A stretch of DNA of 64,000 nucleotides from positions 1 through 64,000 of the forward strand of contig CAWELH010000010.1 of NCBI GenBank assembly GCA_963809925.1. Direction: 5' to 3'. Below, in pieces: positions 45,975 through 54,574 of the stretch. The notes below the pieces were generated by a model. That model saw only the letters and a list, made by a program, of their open reading frames with translations. It was not told the origin of the DNA and searched no databases. This stretch comes from DASQZK01 sp963809925 (lineage in GTDB: Bacteria > Bacteroidota > Bacteroidia > Bacteroidales > GCA-2748055). The position numbers and the translations under genes were made by a program. Every line of letters starts with the position of its first letter. The first letter of the stretch is position 1.

Positions 45975-46394
45975 ATCCCCAACATAAACGTATATATTAA
46001 CACAATAAAGAAGAAACCATGTATAAATTTTTCAACCGGATTTCCGTTCCTTCCTATGAAGCATCACATTAATATTACTTATCCTTCTCTGGAAATTTGG
46101 GCTCAATTTTTTTGAGAGTTCCATTCTCCATCTTCATGGATGTCACTTTTCTGCACTTCTACGGTTCGTTTTCCCGAAAAGTCCTTTACAGCCGCGTGGT
46201 ATAATCTGAGCTGGAAGATATCCGGGCAAGTATTTTTTTGTATTCTGGGGATTCGAGAGCCTGCAAATCATATTCTTGTTTTTTTCTATAAGAATCTGGT
46301 ATTTTAAGGTCTGATCTATGGATCCGGTAGTACAAGCGAGATTTCCGGTTTAGGATTTTTTACATTAATTTGTCAGCCTAAACCTGAAACTGCT

Positions 46395-49094
46395 ATGAAA
46401 CGAATCTCCATACTGCTATTGCTTACCCTCCTGACTGCGACGTCATGCAGAAATGTCGTGAAAAAATACGATGAGGTTCTTGAGTCCACCAGGCAACAGG
46501 AGCCCCTCGCACCATCCCGCTCCATTGTCTATTCAGGTGACAGCCTGAGAAATATTGCATTTCCTGTAGGTGGAATTGGTACAGGTGATATCCTCATTGG
46601 TGGAAGAGGGAATATCTATGAACTAGAAATCTTCGGTAAAGCAGACTGGGATGAGTCGCCGCCATACATGACGTTTTTTTCACTCTGGTTCAAAAATTCC
46701 AAAGACTATAGTGGCACTCGTATCCTGGAAGGTGAATTGTTGAATGATTTTCCGAACCCATTTGGTATTCCAAGACAGGAACTGGCCGGTATTCCAAGGT
46801 TTGAATCATGTAAATTCATTTCTGAATTCCCGTATGCCAATGTTATACTTGAAGACCATGATGTACCACTTAAAGCCAGTCTGCAGGCATGGAACCCATT
46901 TATTCCTCTCGACGCGGAAAACAGCAGTTTGCCGGTGGCTGTTTTTAGCTGGAAAATAGAAAACACCGGAAAAGACACAGTTCAGTCATCATTGGCTTTT
47001 AATATGGGAAATCCTTTCAATACATACCGGAAATCACACGAACTGTCGGGCACGGTTAGGCATCAGTCGGCCAATGGTCTGGAGGCGGTTATTTTCAGTC
47101 AGGAGGCACCGGAAAAAGGAGAAATCATGATTGCTACCCCAGCTGAAGGTCCGGACATAGATACCAGGTGGTACAGGGGGAACTGGTGGGATAACGCGCA
47201 TGTTTTCTGGGATGATTTTTCTAATGACGGAAGGATCGAGGATTTTCGTGAATCGTACCATTTTAATTCATCTGATCAGGATGTTGCAACCATATCGGTG
47301 CCGTTTACCCTGCCTCCGGGTAAAAGCATTACAATACCCTACTATGTTTTCTGGCGGATGCCGGAGAGGGAGAGGGAACCATCCATGGCACTTGGCGCTG
47401 GCAATGATGTTGTGCCAAAAATCATCAGGAATTACTATGCCGGAAAGTTTGAGGATACTGAAGAGATTTCAGCCTACTTCACCAAAATGGGAGACTCGCT
47501 TGGCAGAACCACAAGACTGTATCACGATTTGCTATTCTCCTCCACACTACCATCTTATATTCTGGATGCTCTAGCTTCGAATACAGCCGGAATAAAAACA
47601 AATCTGATCCTCAGAACGGACAAGGGTACGGTACATGCCTTCGAAGGCTTGGGTAATACCTTTGGATGCTGCCCCGGAAGTTGCACGCATGTATGGAATT
47701 ACGCACAGTCATTGGCTTTTCTTTTTCCTTCCCTGGAAAGGAACATGAGGGAAACCAATTATCTTCATGATACCCAATGGAACGGCTATCAATCACACCG
47801 GTCTATTGTGCCGCTGGGTGATTACACCATGAATGCCCTGGCTACCGATGGTCAGCTTGGTACCGTTATCAGAGCTTACCGGGAATGGAAGTTTTCCGGT
47901 GACGATGAATGGCTAGCGTCATTGTGGCCAAAAATTAAGGCATCATTGGAATTTACCTGGAAGGGAGCCGGTGAAATTAAACATGGATACGAGTGGATGA
48001 AGAATGCAGCAGTACCTTGGGATCCGGGCAAAACTGGCGTAATAAGGGGAGATCAGCCGAACACCTACGACATTAATTTCTTTGGTCCCAATATGCTTAC
48101 CGGATCTTTGTATCTCGGAGCTTTGAAAGCCGCCGCTGAAATGGCCAATGTTATGGGCGAACCCGGATCATCGACAGAATATTTAAGCCTTTTCGAAAAA
48201 GGGAGAGCTGCATATGATTCACTTTTATGGAACGGATCCTATTATGAACAAAAAGTTGAAGTGATCGATGGCATCACGATTCCACGGCGTCTCAGAAGTC
48301 CGGAGGGTGAGGGAGGCGGTCTTCCAAAGTATCAGTTCGGAAAAGGTTGTTTGTCCGATCAACTTCTCGGACAATTCCTGGCCGATGTCACAGGTCTTGG
48401 TGACCTCCTCGACTCAGCCCGCATTAACAGGGCGCTTTCCTCTGTTTATAATCATAACTTTATTAAGAGCTTCACTGATTTCGACAATGTTCAGCGGGTA
48501 TACGCTGTTAATGGAGAGTCGGGGCTTCTCCTTTGCTCCTGGCCTGAGGGAGGAAAACCTCTTTTGCCTTTTGTTTATTCTGATGAAGTATGGACCGGTG
48601 TTGAATACCAGGTTGCAGCTTCACTTATTTGGCATGGTTACGTGAATGAAGGACTAGAAATTGCGAGAGCTGTGAGAAATCGTTATAGGGGCTATAACAG
48701 GAATCCGCTTGGAGAAATTGAATCAGGTCGGTATTACGCAAGATCCATGTCGAGTTGGGCACTCCTGAATGCCCTTTCAGGTTGCAATTATGATGGAGTA
48801 AATGAAACGATCTCTTTTCATCCAAAAATTAACCAGGAAGACTTTTTCACATTCTGGACATCAGGCAGTGCCTGGGGATCATTCAGCGTGGAAAACAAGG
48901 CTGTAACACTAAGAGTTGAATACGGACAGTTGCCGCTAAAGCGATTTTCATACAATTACCCTTCCTCCAGGGGCGTCATTGAAATGCCCTCAGGTGCGAT
49001 TCATTCCACCGTCAGCGGCGACGTCGTATCAATAAGTTTTGAAGATGGATTTGTTGTGAGGGCAGGCGAGGAGTTGGTTTTTGGGAACCGGTGA
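46395..49094 (+). CDS. GH116-like glycoside hydrolase lipoprotein
   Basis: 899 residues with an SPII-like signal (LLTLLTATSC). The N-terminal GH116 domain starts AFPVGGIGTGDILIGGRG, followed by the (alpha/alpha)6 catalytic barrel (DUF608 type) with CPGSCTHVWNYAQSLAFLFP (about 425-445) and QPNTYDINFFGPNMLTG (about 552), the latter fitting the acid/base Asp of this family. Relatives include beta-glucosidases, beta-xylosidases and glucosylceramidases. It stands alone between the gene-free region and the kinase gene. Specificity not assignable. Confidence 0.85.
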   Translation: MKRISILLLLTLLTATSCRNVVKKYDEVLESTRQQEPLAPSRSIVYSGDSLRNIAFPVGGIGTGDILIGGRGNIYELEIFGKADWDESPPYMTFFSLWFKNSKDYSGTRILEGELLNDFPNPFGIPRQELAGIPRFESCKFISEFPYANVILEDHDVPLKASLQAWNPFIPLDAENSSLPVAVFSWKIENTGKDTVQSSLAFNMGNPFNTYRKSHELSGTVRHQSANGLEAVIFSQEAPEKGEIMIATPAEGPDIDTRWYRGNWWDNAHVFWDDFSNDGRIEDFRESYHFNSSDQDVATISVPFTLPPGKSITIPYYVFWRMPEREREPSMALGAGNDVVPKIIRNYYAGKFEDTEEISAYFTKMGDSLGRTTRLYHDLLFSSTLPSYILDALASNTAGIKTNLILRTDKGTVHAFEGLGNTFGCCPGSCTHVWNYAQSLAFLFPSLERNMRETNYLHDTQWNGYQSHRSIVPLGDYTMNALATDGQLGTVIRAYREWKFSGDDEWLASLWPKIKASLEFTWKGAGEIKHGYEWMKNAAVPWDPGKTGVIRGDQPNTYDINFFGPNMLTGSLYLGALKAAAEMANVMGEPGSSTEYLSLFEKGRAAYDSLLWNGSYYEQKVEVIDGITIPRRLRSPEGEGGGLPKYQFGKGCLSDQLLGQFLADVTGLGDLLDSARINRALSSVYNHNFIKSFTDFDNVQRVYAVNGESGLLLCSWPEGGKPLLPFVYSDEVWTGVEYQVAASLIWHGYVNEGLEIARAVRNRYRGYNRNPLGEIESGRYYARSMSSWALLNALSGCNYDGVNETISFHPKINQEDFFTFWTSGSAWGSFSVENKAVTLRVEYGQLPLKRFSYNYPSSRGVIEMPSGAIHSTVSGDVVSISFEDGFVVRAGEELVFGNR

Positions 49095-49244
49095 GGACTG
49101 AGTAGTTTACCATTGAGTATTCCCAAAATCATGGGGATACGGAATATATTAAAAACGTAAAGGACCTTTTGGGTTATCATCGATCAATCAAAGCTTTGTG
49201 GAAGATTTTTATGATAACCAGGCTTCTCCCGGTTGAAAGGCCCT

Positions 49245-51071
49245 TCACCCTTGTACCAAAAACCGACCCACTACCTGTAAAAGCTTCGTCTTATCCAGCG
49301 GTTTGGCAAGGTATTCATCAAAGCCACTCCTGAGATAAAGTTCACGATCGGATGCCATTGCATAAGCTGTTTGAGCAATGATTGGAATGTCAGGACGTAT
49401 TTTTTTTATGGCCTTCATGGATTTTAGCCCGTCCATCACCGGCATCCTGATATCCATAAGCACCAGGTCAATGTTCCTCCCGGATTTTATTTCTTCAAGT
49501 GCCTCACTGCCATTTTGAGCATGCAGGATGGTCACCCCGCTGACTGAAAAATATGTTTTAATGAGTTCCATACTTTCAGCAACGTCTTCGGCAATGAGGA
49601 TGGTTTTACCTTCGAAATCGGACACCAGCGCGTCATCTTTACCTTTCATTAACTGCATTTCTGCCGGTTCATAAGGAATTCGTACAAAAAAGGTTGTTCC
49701 TTTTCCCTCTTTGGAAACAAAATCTATCTGACCTTCCAGCAGAAGAGTAAGTCCTCTTGCAATGGACAAACCAAGCCCTGTACCGCTATATGACCTGGCA
49801 ATATCGATATTAGCCTGATGGAAGCGTTCAAAGACCTTATGCTGATCACTGATGGGTATACCGATCCCTGTATCCTTAACATAGAATTCAATGATGTCGT
49901 TCCTGACAGTATAACCGGTTTCAATATATCCCTTCTGCGTGAATTTCAGAGAATTCATGGCCAGATTTGTGAGGATTTGCGAAAGCCTCCCCCGGTCGGT
50001 GATAACTGTGTCATTCCCGTCAGCCAAACCCTTATTTATTCTGATCTCAACCTGCTTTTTCTGCCTTTTTGCTTCCTGTTCAAGCAGAGCAAGTAATGTT
50101 TCCAGGGTCTCGTTCAAACGGCATTGATCCTTGAAGATATTTACCTGGCCCGTTTCAATTCTTGAATAATCGATGATATCATCGATAATCCTTAACAATT
50201 GTTCACCGCTGGATTCGATAATGCGAACATAATCATGCCGTTTCTTATCGCTAAGCCCATCCCGTAAGAGTAGTGAAGAAAATCCAAGGATCCCGTTCAT
50301 CGGCGTCCTGATCTCATGGCTCATATTATTAAGGAAAGCGGACTTTAGCTTGTCATTTTCCTCTGCCTTCTCCTTGGCCACGATAAGTTCCCCCCGGGAA
50401 CGTTTCCGTTCCGTAATGTCATTTACAATAGAATAGAAGAGGTTCTCCTTATTCACTGTAATCGGTCCTGTAAACACCTCAACGTCTCTGACCTCTCCGT
50501 TTGACATCCTGTGTTTTAACTCAAAACCCGACCTGCCTGTTTTTTCAACTTCATCCACAATAAAGAAAATATCCTTATCGGCAAGAATATTAATTTGTGA
50601 GACCTTCATACCGATAAATTGTTCCTTCGTCCATCCATAAAATTTTTCAGCTGCAGGATTTGCGTCGACGAAAATACCTTTTTTTGGATCGATCAGAAAC
50701 ATGATCGTATGTTTGTTCTCGAAGATATTCCTGTATCGGGCTTCACTCTCAGCGAGTCTTTCATTTGTCAGGAGAAATTTTTCGTTTGAAGTGAGATGTT
50801 TTTCATATAAAGCTTCAAATTCGTCTTTTTGTGCATGCAGATCGGAAATTAATTTATTTTTTCTCCTCAATTGTTTATTTACCAGGTAAAGGATAAGAAG
50901 GGCTGTGACCAATACAAATACCAGCCCCTTGAAACTCTGGATCCGGGTATAGGTGCTTGTATCCTGCACAAACTTTGCAAGAATTTCATCCGAAAAATAA
51001 ATATACAATGCACTGATCACAAAGTATATTACAGAAATATATACTGCCTGCCTGGTCAACTTATATTTCAT
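49245..51071 (-). CDS. Hybrid histidine kinase (TM-PAS-HisKA-HATPase-REC)
   Basis: 608 residues. Two membrane helices (about 8-28 and 48-66) bracket a short periplasmic loop, followed by a coiled segment and a PAS domain (about 105-220). Then come HisKA with the phospho-His in NMSHEIRTPMNGILGF (about 253), the ATPase with LAMNSLKF, DTGIGI and GTGLGLSIA, and a C-terminal receiver with the acceptor Asp in LVLMDIRMPVMDG (about 537). There is no DNA-binding output, so signalling must pass to another protein. The periplasmic part is too small for a propeller sensor, unlike HTCS proteins that control glycan loci. Confidence 0.95.
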   Translation of the reverse strand: MKYKLTRQAVYISVIYFVISALYIYFSDEILAKFVQDTSTYTRIQSFKGLVFVLVTALLILYLVNKQLRRKNKLISDLHAQKDEFEALYEKHLTSNEKFLLTNERLAESEARYRNIFENKHTIMFLIDPKKGIFVDANPAAEKFYGWTKEQFIGMKVSQINILADKDIFFIVDEVEKTGRSGFELKHRMSNGEVRDVEVFTGPITVNKENLFYSIVNDITERKRSRGELIVAKEKAEENDKLKSAFLNNMSHEIRTPMNGILGFSSLLLRDGLSDKKRHDYVRIIESSGEQLLRIIDDIIDYSRIETGQVNIFKDQCRLNETLETLLALLEQEAKRQKKQVEIRINKGLADGNDTVITDRGRLSQILTNLAMNSLKFTQKGYIETGYTVRNDIIEFYVKDTGIGIPISDQHKVFERFHQANIDIARSYSGTGLGLSIARGLTLLLEGQIDFVSKEGKGTTFFVRIPYEPAEMQLMKGKDDALVSDFEGKTILIAEDVAESMELIKTYFSVSGVTILHAQNGSEALEEIKSGRNIDLVLMDIRMPVMDGLKSMKAIKKIRPDIPIIAQTAYAMASDRELYLRSGFDEYLAKPLDKTKLLQVVGRFLVQG

Positions 51072-51360
51072 CTTCCATGTTTAGCGTAAAAAGAACTAAG
51101 TACCAATATAGGAATAATTAATAAAAATCTATAATGAAGTATAGCATAATTCCTTACGGTTTTTCATAAATTGGCAGGAATGAATCCAAGATGAAGTCAT
51201 ATCGGGTTTGATAATACTGGTGAAATATCTAATTTAGGGTCAGAATGGTAAAGCAATCATTATAACTGGTGGAAATAACATGCGAAATCTGCATAAGATT
51301 CAAAAAAGTCACCTTCCGGGATACCTGAGTTGGATCTTTGGAAAAAGGGATATACCAGGT

Positions 51361-52002
51361 ATGGGAAGGATTTCTCTCAAGGTTAAAATCATTCTTACCA
51401 CATGTCTGACTTCGTTTCCGCTGCTGCTGTTCTCTCAGGCTCCGGCCTGGACGTATATTCAGGCAGATGATCACCGGGCAAAATGGGGTGATTTTGATCA
51501 ACCGGGATTTCTCCGGTATTTTGGACTGTGGATGAGTGACATGAACCACGATGGATACAAAGATATAGCAGCTGGAAGATACATTTATCTCAATCCCGGT
51601 GGTGACATGACAGGCGAATGGACCAGGATTGACCTCGGGCTCAATGTCGATGGTATGATCATTACGGATATTGATAACGATGAAAATTCCGATATAATCG
51701 CCGAAGCACTTCCGTCTGTATGGTGGATGGAGGCTTCCGGTGCCGGTGCACAGTCCTGGACAGGAAGGATAATCGACAGCGTGCCACCAACGGATCATGT
51801 TAACGGTCAGGGGTTTGAACTTGCCGATATCATTCCGGGAGGGAAAAAGGAGATCCTTCTCAGCGGCAAAGATGGAGTCTATGCTTGTGAGATTCCTGAC
51901 GATCCTGATACCGGGCGCTGGGAGTTTAAACTTATCGCCAGGTCAGAATCGGGGAAGGAATCGGTACAGGCGATATCGACGGTGATGGAGACATCGATAT
52001 AG
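51361..52002 (+). CDS. FG-GAP/VCBS repeat protein, N-terminal half (frameshifted)
   Basis: 213 residues from the ATG at 51361, which gives a signal peptide (LKVKIILTTCLTSFPLLLFSQ); the frame opens at 51280 but that start pushes the signal inward. FG-GAP blades are present (MNHDGYKDIAAGRYIYLNPG, TDIDNDENSDIIAEA). The frame ends with a tail that looks unlike the rest (SVQAISTVMETSI). In the -1 frame the same DNA reads IGEGIGTGDIDGDGDIDIAMG and runs into the next entry. The two are therefore one gene broken by a single-base indel near 51942-51956, or a frameshift error in the sequence. Confidence 0.8.
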   Translation: MGRISLKVKIILTTCLTSFPLLLFSQAPAWTYIQADDHRAKWGDFDQPGFLRYFGLWMSDMNHDGYKDIAAGRYIYLNPGGDMTGEWTRIDLGLNVDGMIITDIDNDENSDIIAEALPSVWWMEASGAGAQSWTGRIIDSVPPTDHVNGQGFELADIIPGGKKEILLSGKDGVYACEIPDDPDTGRWEFKLIARSESGKESVQAISTVMETSI

Positions 52003-52004
52003 CG

Positions 52005-53705
52005 ATGGGATTTATACCGGAAGGTGAGAGTGACCCGGTGGAATTAAGATGGTTTGTAAATCCCGGTACCCTCGATCATGAATGGACCTATAATATTGCA
52101 GGCAGGACTGCACATGCCATCGACAGGATCGAAATTAGAGATCTTGATGGTGATAATAAAAATGATATAGCCGTTTCTGAAGAACGTTATCCCGGACTGG
52201 AACCTGACGCCAGCATATACTGGTTCCATAACCTGGGAAGCAACCAATGGGAAATGAACCGTCTTTATACAGGTTTCTCACTCAATAATCTCGATGCAGG
52301 TGATGTTGACTTAGACGGAGATATAGATCTTGTGACCAACGAGCATAAAGGCAGTAAGCATAAAAACCTGCTGTTTACAAATGATGGATCTGGGAAATTT
52401 ACTATGACGGTCATTGACACCGGAAAGGAATCACACCTTGGCATGCAACTGGCAGATCTCGATAACGACGGGGATTCTGACCTTGTCAGTGCTGCCTGGG
52501 ATAATTACAAGTATCTGCATATATGGCGTAATGATTTAATCGCAATACAACCCATGTTTAAGCACCTTTCTTCGGCTTCCGGCGATATTGAGGTTCCAAA
52601 CGCGGGCGATCAGCAAACCTCCTCGTTGCTTCTGGATATTGACAAGGACGGCCTGCCTGAATTTTTCATATCTGAACGTACCGCTGCACCTGCCCTGGTA
52701 ATGTACAAGAGAAACAATATATCATGGGACAGGTATGTCATCGAGCCCGGAAAGCTATTCATTGAAGCAGGTTCAACTCATTTTGATATTGATGGCGACG
52801 GTGATGAAGATATCGTCTTCGGCGGGGAATCCAGGAGCAATCAGGTATGGTGGTGGGAAAACCCATACCCGGATATAAAACCCGATAAACCATGGAAAAG
52901 ATATACCATTAAGAATTCCGGAGCCACCAAACATCATGACCAGCTTTTCGGTGATTTTGATGGTGACGGAAAAGACGAACTGGTGTTCTGGAACCAGGGA
53001 GCGGGGACACTCTTTCTCGCGGAAATTCCCGATCACCCGCAAAAAATAAAGGAGTGGGCGAGAATTCCCGTTTTCAGATATTTTACCGATAGCCAGATGC
53101 AACAGACGGGCCAGGACGGCTATCCGGGGTGGAAATCGGTGAACGAGCATGAAGGACTGGCTAAAGCGGATGTTGATGGTGATGGTATTGAGGATATCAT
53201 CGGCGGCGGACGTTGGTTCAAATATATGGGTGAAGGGAAATTTGCAGAAAATATCATAGATGCCTCCTATACCTTCACCCGTGCAGCTGCAGGACAATTT
53301 ATTGAAGGCGGAAGACCTGAGATCATTCTTGTTGCTGGTGACGGTGTCGCTCCGATGTACATGTACACATGGGAAAAGGGTACCTGGTACAGAAAGCTTG
53401 TTATCCCGGAGGTGGATAACGGACATACAATACAGGTCCTTGACTTTAACGGCGACGGTCATGAAGATATTTTTAATGCGGAAATGCGGCTGGGAGAAGG
53501 TAATCCTGATGCAAAAGCACGAATTCTTCTCGGCGACGGAAAGGGTAATTTCACCAATGTAGTGCTCCTTACCGGCTACGGGAATCACGAATCGAGAATG
53601 GGTGACCTTGATGATGACGGAGATATCGACATCTTAGGTAAACCATATAACTGGGAAACACCCCGGCTTGATATCTGGCTTAACATAACGGGGGAAGACC
53701 AATGA
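52005..53705 (+). CDS. FG-GAP/VCBS repeat protein, C-terminal half (frameshifted)
   Basis: 566 residues from the first ATG, but the coding frame really continues leftwards to about 51942 and joins the preceding half. Many calcium-binding-like blade motifs occur (DLDGDNKNDIAVSEE, DVDLDGDIDLVTNE, DLDNDGDSDLVSA, DFDGDGKDELVFWN, DFNGDGHEDIFNAE, DLDDDGDIDIL), as in seven-bladed FG-GAP propellers. Restored length would be about 780 residues with a signal peptide. Probably an extracellular binding or lectin-like component. It overlaps the next gene by 4 bp (ATGA), so translation is coupled. Confidence 0.85.
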   Translation: MGFIPEGESDPVELRWFVNPGTLDHEWTYNIAGRTAHAIDRIEIRDLDGDNKNDIAVSEERYPGLEPDASIYWFHNLGSNQWEMNRLYTGFSLNNLDAGDVDLDGDIDLVTNEHKGSKHKNLLFTNDGSGKFTMTVIDTGKESHLGMQLADLDNDGDSDLVSAAWDNYKYLHIWRNDLIAIQPMFKHLSSASGDIEVPNAGDQQTSSLLLDIDKDGLPEFFISERTAAPALVMYKRNNISWDRYVIEPGKLFIEAGSTHFDIDGDGDEDIVFGGESRSNQVWWWENPYPDIKPDKPWKRYTIKNSGATKHHDQLFGDFDGDGKDELVFWNQGAGTLFLAEIPDHPQKIKEWARIPVFRYFTDSQMQQTGQDGYPGWKSVNEHEGLAKADVDGDGIEDIIGGGRWFKYMGEGKFAENIIDASYTFTRAAAGQFIEGGRPEIILVAGDGVAPMYMYTWEKGTWYRKLVIPEVDNGHTIQVLDFNGDGHEDIFNAEMRLGEGNPDAKARILLGDGKGNFTNVVLLTGYGNHESRMGDLDDDGDIDILGKPYNWETPRLDIWLNITGEDQ

Positions 53706-54574
53706 AGATATTGGTGATTCTCCTGCTCATTCTGCACACTTCAATTACCAGGGCACAGGTCACAATTAACGATACTTCGTTTGATGCAGGACAGGAAGCC
53801 TTCTGTGTGAAAACGCCTGTTTATACTGTATTTTTTCAGAAAAAGGCTGGCGGTATAAGCAGTCTGCTCGATCAGGATGGCAGAGATTGGATAGGATTTA
53901 AACCTGTCGCCAATGAAAAATATCCCACATCAGCGGCTTCTTCATACCGTGGCATACCAAACCTGGTCAACGATGGAGAGGATGCAGGTACGGGCCATCC
54001 TGGTTTCTCCAATTGCAACTCATTACAGACGGGAGATTCCAGCCTTCTGGTAAGTTCTCTTGACAATAAATGGAGGATGAAATGGGACTTTTTTGAGAAT
54101 TATGCGGTTCTAAATGTTGTACAGGCAGATCCCGTATATCCCTATTGGTTTCTGTATGAAGGAATTCCAGGTGGCATGTTCGATCCTGAACGTTCGTTCT
54201 GGGGTACCGACAGCATCCTCTTTTCAACCGCAATTCCTGACTATTTCGGTAATACTCCAATTACCTGTCATACCAGGTACATATGGTTTGGCAGTGAAAA
54301 TACCGACTGGACATTTTTTCTGGCTTTACCCGGAATCGATGATCTGACCGACCTGTTTGGTTTTCTTGGCGATACTGGCAATCCCCTGAGTTCTGAAGAC
54401 GGAATGCTTGTATTTGGCTTTGGCAGGGGTCTGGGAGCCAGGTCACTCCTGACGGGAAGCAGGCGGCTTATTATCGGCTTCCGCAAAGGAAAAATGAAAA
54501 CAACCGAAGATCAGCAAAAACTCAAGATATATATTGAAACAATTCTGGCACATTATGAAAAAGAAAGTCTTTAA
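53702..54574 (+). CDS. Secreted hypothetical protein
   Basis: 290 residues with a signal peptide (MKILVILLLILHTSITRA). The remainder is beta-rich with many aromatics (WKWDFFENYAVLNVV type strands, PYWFLYEGIPGGMFDPE, HTRYIWFGSENTDWTFF). I do not recognise a family; the overall pattern resembles a galactose-mutarotase-like or lyase-associated beta-sandwich. It overlaps the FG-GAP gene by 4 bp and the GH127 gene by 20 bp, so the three form a tightly coupled unit. It may be a binding or auxiliary protein for arabinoside breakdown (inference). Confidence 0.7.
   Translation: MKILVILLLILHTSITRAQVTINDTSFDAGQEAFCVKTPVYTVFFQKKAGGISSLLDQDGRDWIGFKPVANEKYPTSAASSYRGIPNLVNDGEDAGTGHPGFSNCNSLQTGDSSLLVSSLDNKWRMKWDFFENYAVLNVVQADPVYPYWFLYEGIPGGMFDPERSFWGTDSILFSTAIPDYFGNTPITCHTRYIWFGSENTDWTFFLALPGIDDLTDLFGFLGDTGNPLSSEDGMLVFGFGRGLGARSLLTGSRRLIIGFRKGKMKTTEDQQKLKIYIETILAHYEKESL

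Larger units (their letters stand above)
45484..46394. other. Long gene-free region
   Basis: About 910 bp between the divergent pirin and GH116 genes. It holds tandem operator-like repeats, G-rich tracts and a possible coding remnant on the minus strand near 46103-46262 (VKDFSGKRTVEVQKS type reading, with no start codon). No intact gene is supportable. Confidence 0.55.

Noticed and set aside
51942..51960. Programmed -1 frameshift in the FG-GAP gene
   Set aside because: The junction TCGGGGAAGG does not form an X_XXY_YYZ heptamer and no downstream stem is evident; a mutation or sequencing error is simpler.
52773..53588. 271-codon open frame antisense to the FG-GAP gene
   Set aside because: The repetitive Asp/Gly codons of the blades generate long antisense frames; no family features.
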